A stretch of 64,000 nt of DNA. It comes from Nautilus pompilius. Taxonomy: Eukaryota; Mollusca; Cephalopoda; Nautilida; Nautilidae. Below the pieces are notes generated by a model. That model was given only the letters and a program-made list of their open reading frames with translations. It was not told the origin of the DNA and ran no database searches. Positions 58,840 to 64,000 of this stretch are shown piece after piece (positions within the stretch are counted from its first letter, which is position 1; the number at the start of each line of letters is the position of its first letter). The translations under genes were made by a program, and so were the position numbers. The stretch lies in contig JACATO010000331.1 of NCBI GenBank assembly GCA_018389105.1, positions 150,057 through 214,056 on the forward strand, in the 5' to 3' direction.

Positions 58840-61800
58840 TCCCTTCTCCCTCCCTCTCTCTCTCCCCCTCTATCCCTCCCTCTGTATCTCCCTCCCTCTG
58901 TCATCTCTCTCTCTTTTTTCTCTTTCCTCTCCCCCTCTCTAATCTCTTTCCCTCTCTCCTGTCTCTCTCTCTCTCTCTCCCTCTCTCTTCTCTCTTCTCC
59001 CTCTCCCTCCCTCTCTCCTCTCCTCTTCCCTCTCTCTTCCTCTCTCTCCTCTTCCCTTCTCCAGCTTCCCTCCTCTCCCCTCCCTCTCTCTCTCTCTCCT
59101 CTTCCCTCTCTCTCCCTCTCCTCTCTCTCCCTCTCCGCTCCCCTCTCTCTCTCTCCTCTCCCTCTCTCCCTCCTCTTCTCTCTCTTCCCTCTCCTCTCTA
59201 TCTCTCCCCTTCTCCTCCCTCTCCCTCTCCTCTCTCTCTCTCCCCTCTCCCCCTCTTTCTCCTCTCCCTCTCTCCCTCTCTCCCCCCCCTCCCTCTCGCC
59301 TCCTCTCCATTCTCTCTCCTCCTGCTCTCCCTCTCTCCCCTCCGTCCATCTCCATTCTCTCCTCTCTCTCTCCTCTCTCTCTCTCCTCTCCTTCTCTCTC
59401 TCCCTCCCCTCTCTCTCTCTTCCCTCTCCCTCCCTCTCTCTCTCTCTCTTCCCTCTCCCTCTCCACCTCCCTCTTTCCCTCGCCCTCTCCTCTCTTCCTC
59501 CCTGTCTCTCTCCCTCTCCCCCTCTCTCTCTCTTCTCTCTCTCCCTCTCTCTCTTTTCCCTCTCATCCCTTCTCTCGCTTCCTCTCCCCCTCTTTCTCTC
59601 TCCCGCGTCTCCCTGTCTCTCTCTCTCCCTCCTCCCTCTCTCCCACCCACCCTCCTCCCTCTCTCTTCCCCTCCTCTCTTCCCTCTCTCTCTCCTGCTCT
59701 CTCCCTCTCCCTCTCTCCCTCTCTCTCCTCTCCTCTTCCCCTCTCCCCCTCTCTCTCTCTCCCTCTCTCCCTCTCTCTCGCCCTCTCTCGCTCTACTCTC
59801 TCTCCCCTCTCTCTACTCTCTCCCTCCCTCTCTCATCTCTCTCCCTCTCTCTCCATCTCCATTCTCTCTCCCACTCTCTCCATTCCTCCCATTCTCTCTC
59901 TCTCCTCCCTCCTCTCCATCTCCATTCTCTCTCTCCCTCTCCTCCCTCTCTCCCTCCATCTCCATGTCTCTCTCTCCTCGCTCTCTTCTCTCCCTCTCCC
60001 TCCCGCTCTTCTCTCTCTTCCCTCTCTCCCTGTCTCTCTTCTCCTCTCTCCCGGGCTCTCCTCTCCCCTCCTCCCCCTCTCTCTCCCATCGGTCGCTCCC
60101 CCTCTCTCTCTCTCTTCTCCCTCTCCCTGTCTCTCTCTTCCCTCTCCCTGCCCTCTTTCCTCCTCGTTCTCTCTCCCTCCTCCCCTCCCTCTCTCCTCTC
60201 TCTCCCTCTCTCCCTGTCTCTCTCCCTCCCTCTCCCCCTCTTTCTCTCTCCCTCTCTCCTCCTCCCTCTCGCCTCTCTCTCCCGCTCTCTCCCATTCTCT
60301 CTCTCCCTCCAGCTCTCGCTCTCTCCCCTCTCCCCTCTCTCCTCTCCATTCTCTCTCTCTCTCCCTCTCTCTCCATCTCCATTCTCTCCTCTCTCCCTCT
60401 CTCTCCATCTCCATTCTCTCTCTCCTCCCTCTTTCCCTCTCCCTCTCCCTCCCTCTCCTACTCCCTCTCGTCTTCTCTCCTCTCTTCCTCCCTCTCTCCT
60501 GTCCTCTCTCCCCCTTTCGCTCTCTCTGTCTTCCTCTCTCTCCTTCTTCCTCTCTCTCTCTCTCTCGCTCTTCCCTCTCCCTCTCTGTCTCCTCTCCATC
60601 TCTCTCCCTCTCCCCATCTCCCCCTCTTTCTCTCTCCCTCTCCCCTCTCCCTCCTCTCTCTCTGTCTCCCTCCTCTCCTCTCTTCCCTCTCTCCCTGTCT
60701 CTCTCTCCCTCTCCTCCCCTCCCTCTTTCTCTCTCTCCCTCTCCCTCTCTCTCTCCTCTCGCTCCCCTCTCTTCCATCCCCTTCTCTCTCTTCCTTCTCC
60801 CTCTCTCTCCATCTCCATTCTCTCTCACTCTCTCCCTCTCTCGCTATCTCCTTCGCTCTCTCCCTCTCTCTCCATCCTCCATTCTCTCTCTCTCGCTTCC
60901 CTCTCCCTCCTCTCTCCTCTCTCTCTCTCGCTTCCTCCCTCTCTCCCTCTCTCCCTCCCCTCTCTTCTACCCTCTCCCCCTCGTCTCTCCCCTCTCTCCC
61001 TCTCTCCTCGCCTCTCTTCCCTCTCTCCTCCTCTCCTCTCGCTCCCTCTCCCCCTCTTGCTCTCTCCCCTCTCTCCCTCTCTCTCTCTCTCCCTCTCCCT
61101 CTCTCTTCCTCTCTCCCTCTCTCTCTTCCTCTCCCCTCTCCCTCTTTCTCTCTCACCCCTCTCCTCCCTCTCTCTCTCCTCTCTCTCGCCCCTCCCTCTC
61201 TCTCCTCTCCTCTCCCCCTCTCTCCCATCTCCATTCTCTCGCTCCTCTCCTCTCATCTCCATTCTCTCTCCCACTCTCTCCAGCTCCATTCTCCTCTCTC
61301 TCTCCTCTCTCGCCATCCATTCCTCTCTCTCCCATCTCTCTCTCTCCTCTCTCTCTTCCCTCTCCCTCTCTCCTCCGTCTCTCTCCCTCTCCCCCCCCCC
61401 CTCCCTCTCTCTCTCCACGCCCCTCCTCTCTCTCCGTCTCTCTTCACTCTCTCCCTCTCCTGTCTCTCCCGCTCTCTCCTCCTCTCTCCTCGCCCTCTCC
61501 CCCTCTCTCTCTGTCTCCCCTCTCCCCTCTCTCCTCCCCTCTCTTCCCTCTCTCCCCTGTCTCTCTCCTCGCCCTCTCCCCCCCTCCCCCTCTTCTCTCT
61601 CCCTCTCTCTCTCTGTCTCTCTCTCTCTCCCTCCTCCCCTCCCTCTCTCCCTCTCTCCTTCCCTCTCTCCCTGTCTCTCCCTCCCTCTCCCCCTCTTTCT
61701 CCTCTCTCCTCGCCCCTCTCGCTCTCTCTTCCCTCTCATCCCTCCCTCTCTCTCCCTCTCGCCCGCCCTCTGTCTCCTCGCTCCCTCTCCCTCCTCTCTC

Positions 61801-61931
61801 CTCGCTCCCTATCCCTCTCTCTCCCATCTCCATTCGTCTCTCTCTCCTCCCTCTCTCTCCATCTCCATTCTCTCCTCCTCTCCTCTCTCCCACTCTCTCA
61901 ATCTCCATTCTCTCTCTCTCTCTCTTTCGCA
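58840..61931 (+). repeat. 3.1-kb polypyrimidine (CT/CCT)n tract
   Basis: About 3.1 kb is almost exclusively C and T on the plus strand. Occasional purines occur mainly in recurring CTCCATCTCCATTCTC-type units, increasingly after 59.8 kb. It is a decayed compound CT microsatellite. The very long Leu/Ser/Pro frames on plus and Arg/Glu/Gly frames on minus are artefacts of the repeat. The mirror-symmetric strand bias could allow triplex (H-DNA) formation, and GAGA-type factor sites are abundant. It lies directly upstream of the PKG 5' region. Confidence 0.95.
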
Positions 61932-61946
61932 TGTTCGCGCGCTCGC

Positions 61947-61967
61947 AGTCAGTCAGTCAGTCAGTCA
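61947..61967 (+). repeat. (CAGT)5 microsatellite containing tandem TCAGT initiator-like motifs
   Basis: Five CAGT units follow a short CG-rich stretch (gttcgcgcgctcg). TCAGT is the core of the arthropod Inr element, so this could contribute to transcription initiation. It may equally be a plain microsatellite. Confidence 0.4.
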
Positions 61968-61995
61968 CCTGTCTCTCTCGCCCTCTCTATTTCAG

Positions 61996-62057
61996 GTCGA
62001 GCTGGACTTTATCGATGTATCGATCCTTCCGCCGGTTTTCCCCTCCTCGATGACACC
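61996..62057 (+). other. Possible 62-bp exon upstream of the PKG coding exon
   Basis: The end of the giant pyrimidine tract reads ctctctatttCAG followed by G, a textbook acceptor. After 62 bp comes ACC|GTAAGT, a perfect donor. Two of three frames are open, but no protein similarity is evident. It could be a 5'UTR or alternative exon of PKG, or a chance acceptor created by the CT repeat. Splicing needs RNA evidence. Confidence 0.25.
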
Positions 62058-62720
62058 GTAAGTCGCCGTCGTTTGTTTACATCGGCTCCGGTGCCGGATC
62101 ATTTTTGTCCTGTTGCCTGACAACAGCCGACCGAGAGCGAGACGGCAGCGGACCAATCAGCGCGCGGCAGCCGGGTGACGTCAGGCGCACACATGCCGCT
62201 GCCACCGCCGAGCAGTGCGCGAGACCGTGTGGCGGCTGCGAGTCACAGCCCCAGACGGACGGAAGTGAGCGCCAATGCAGCGGCGCCAACCACGGCCGCC
62301 CTACGGAGGAACAAAATGGGCAACGCGGCGCCCGCGGCGCATGTGTTGGTGGACGGAGAGACGCTGGACCTGGGCCGCGTGAAGAGCCTCATCCCGGAGC
62401 TGCGGAGGGAGCTGCGCCACCGGGACTCGCTGCTGCGCAAGTACGAGTCGGAGCTGCAGGAGAAGATGCGGGAGCTGAGGGAGCGGGGCGTCGAGGTCCA
62501 GAAGCTGCGCGCCGAGGTGCACAAGCTGAAGTCGGTGCTGTCCCTGAAGGTCTCGGAGGACGGCAGCCGGCCGGACATCCTCGCCACCATCCAGGAGGGC
62601 GTGCGGCCCCCCGGCCCCGAGAACCGGTCGAAGCGGCAGGGCGTGTCCGGCGAGAGCCTCACCCCCACGGGACACAGCACGATCGAGCTGAGGCACTTCG
62701 AGAAGGACTTCAGGTAAGTG
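62040..62720 (+). promoter_or_regulatory. CpG-rich 5' region / CpG island around the PKG first exon
   Basis: Base composition changes abruptly from almost pure pyrimidine to GC-rich sequence full of CpG from about 62040, and returns to average after the donor at 62713. No TATA box is visible. I infer a CpG-type promoter or 5' leader overlapping the first coding exon. The transcription start cannot be fixed from sequence. Confidence 0.5.
62316..62713 (+). CDS. PRKG1: First coding exon of cGMP-dependent protein kinase (PKG type I / foraging-like), partial
   Basis: Seen: an ATG in good context (aacaaaATGGGC) opens 132 codons plus two bases and ends at CAG|GTAAGT, a perfect donor in phase 2. Residues about 19-76 form a charged coiled coil with heptad leucines (ELRRELRHRDSLLRKYESEL, then VQKLRAEVHKLKSVL). 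Residues 106-114 read KRQGVSGES, closely matching the autoinhibitory KRQAISAEP of PKG I-beta. The exon ends with FEKDF followed by AG, just where the family continues into the cyclic-nucleotide-binding domains. Known of the family: the zipper drives homodimerisation and binds anchoring proteins, and the pseudosubstrate blocks the cytosolic Ser/Thr kinase until cGMP binds. The remaining exons must lie to the right. The frame is open upstream with in-frame ATGs (62175, 62193), so a longer N-terminus is possible. I chose 62316 because MGN resembles the PKG II start and the upstream codons are low-complexity Ala/Pro/Arg. GC3 is very high, consistent with coding sequence in a CpG island. Confidence 0.78.
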
Positions 62721-63346
62721 CCCCCTTCGCCCTCTCGTGGTAGGCGCGCGCGATCGGCCGGACGACGATGATGATGATGATGGATGGCACCATCTCTTCT
62801 ATCCAGGTCACGTCTGTCCGCCTAAGTAAACTTCCCTGTAGAGGGCCGACCGCTCCAGGGCCCCTTACGTCACCGCGCGTTCTCTGCTGACAGCAGATGA
62901 CAAATAACCGCCCCCCCCTAACGTTCAGGTGACCGAGGTCTGTTTGCTCCCCATCCATTTCTCTTCCTTTAAAAGCGCACACATCCACTTCTATCTTATT
63001 CCGCTTCCCGCCCTCCACATTATGAGACTTTCGGACAGTATATTATCCTCGTGAAACTGGAAGCTGAGATCTTCCTCAATGGCCTCATCCCGCATAGCAT
63101 CCGAAACACTGATGCGAAACTTTCACCAAAGTGGCCTCAGGCTCCCATCGACGGCTTCGCTCGTGTAGAGACCCCCGCAAGTGCCCCTCGCTTACTTCCG
63201 CATCTCTCCTCAACAGAGTTCCGTCGCCGTGCCTGTGTCTACCAAAACTCTGAGAGTGGGGAAAAGGGAAGAAGCCTCGCGTTTACGATGAATTCAGGAC
63301 TGCAAAAAATATTTTGGATGACTTTTTAATAATAATAATAATAATA

Positions 63347-63397
<51 letters not shown>

Positions 63398-64000
63398 GAA
63401 AGAAGATGGTGGTCAGATCTATCGCTATGCGCGTAACGAGCGCCCACCGTTTCGGATTAAACTGAAACCATAAGCAGGAATGTCCCGCCGAGTTCTATAG
63501 CTCCCTCGTACGTTTATTTGGAAGAATCCTCTAAAAAAAAAACAGCTGTTTCCTTAGCGGGAGTTTCGATAAGAAACTTTCATCTACTGACCAAAAGTTA
63601 CGTACCCGGTCTCGGAAAATACGCAAATAAAAGGTTTTCGGTGTTTACCCTGAGGCTTCTCCACACCGTCAGGCTGCTTTGTCTCTTCTGTGTAAGGTAG
63701 CCACTAGAAATCCGCCTCTGTGATGCAGGCCGGACGATCGATTGTGTTTGGGAGGCATCATCGAACACTTGTCTTTATTTAGATGTTGTGAGAGGGCGGG
63801 GGAGAGACAAACTAGACGTTATTGAGTTTAAAACAGCGAGATTTAGTGGGGTGGTCTATAATTTAGTTCGGCATGGTAAACTGATCTGGCGTGCGGATGG
63901 CCATTCCTCGTTGTAAAACCAGACTGGCGTGGACATACGCAAGGGCGCTCGTCCTGTCTGCCTGTCTGTCTCTAGTCGGTTTTTTGAAATGTTTACAGAT
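62714..64000 (+). other. Start of the first PKG intron
   Basis: By inference from the donor at 62714 this is intronic. It holds a short (GAT)n run at about 62766-62783 and the (TAA)n array. No second exon with cyclic-nucleotide-binding sequence is visible. Confidence 0.6.
63327..63397 (+). repeat. (TAA)n microsatellite in the first PKG intron
   Basis: About 23 trinucleotides with one TAG interruption, downstream of the PKG splice donor. Confidence 0.95.

Noticed and set aside
58741-62120. Two overlapping plus-strand frames of about 1100 residues (Leu/Ser/Pro) and several minus-strand Arg/Glu/Gly frames
   Set aside because: They are direct translations of the CT/GA repeat in every frame, with no domain content. 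All frames stay open because TCT, CTC and CCT triplets cannot form stops.

Overview
This is a eukaryotic genomic window, almost certainly from an invertebrate animal and most likely a protostome with a large, repeat-rich genome. It is gene-sparse. It has consensus spliceosomal GT/AG sites and abundant simple-sequence DNA. It carries fossil Tc1 and mariner transposons, tRNA-derived SINE fragments, and a transposon-borne protein family that I recall mainly from arthropod genomes. I cannot name the species. There are no bacterial-type operons, rRNA genes or intact tRNA genes.

The one confidently recognised host gene is at the right edge. Positions 62316-62713 (+) form the first coding exon of a cGMP-dependent protein kinase (PKG, type I / foraging / EGL-4 family). 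It encodes a leucine-zipper coiled coil and an autoinhibitory KRQGVS segment, and ends at a perfect splice donor. The cyclic-nucleotide-binding and kinase exons lie beyond the window. The exon sits in a CpG-rich island (about 62040-62720). That island is preceded by roughly 6 kb of pyrimidine-rich DNA in three blocks (56.15-56.66, 57.47-58.11 and 58.84-61.93 kb). The first two blocks repeat the perfect CRE octamer TGACGTCA at least 19 times.

Mobile elements by position: a degenerate Tc1 transposase on the minus strand (14.26-14.79 kb); a degenerate Tc1 transposase on the plus strand (45.05-45.62 kb); a complete but dead mariner with both termini (49529-50686); and a 1.57-kb element with long terminal inverted repeats carrying a frameshifted Cc8L18.2-like protein (52244-53816), inserted into a (TAA)n microsatellite. 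tRNA-like SINE pieces lie near 3.2, 20.8, 48.05, 49.1 and 56.8 kb.

Tandem repeats dominate the rest: a 3.3-kb, 36-bp minisatellite with higher-order structure (21.4-24.7 kb), three short minisatellites (40, 64 and 107 bp units), a compound TG array, several CT/GA tracts and about ten (TAA)n arrays. Several short stretches look like isolated coding exons (open frame, good splice sites, protein-like composition) but have no recognisable homology. They are listed at low confidence. Most long open frames in the window are simple-repeat artefacts.
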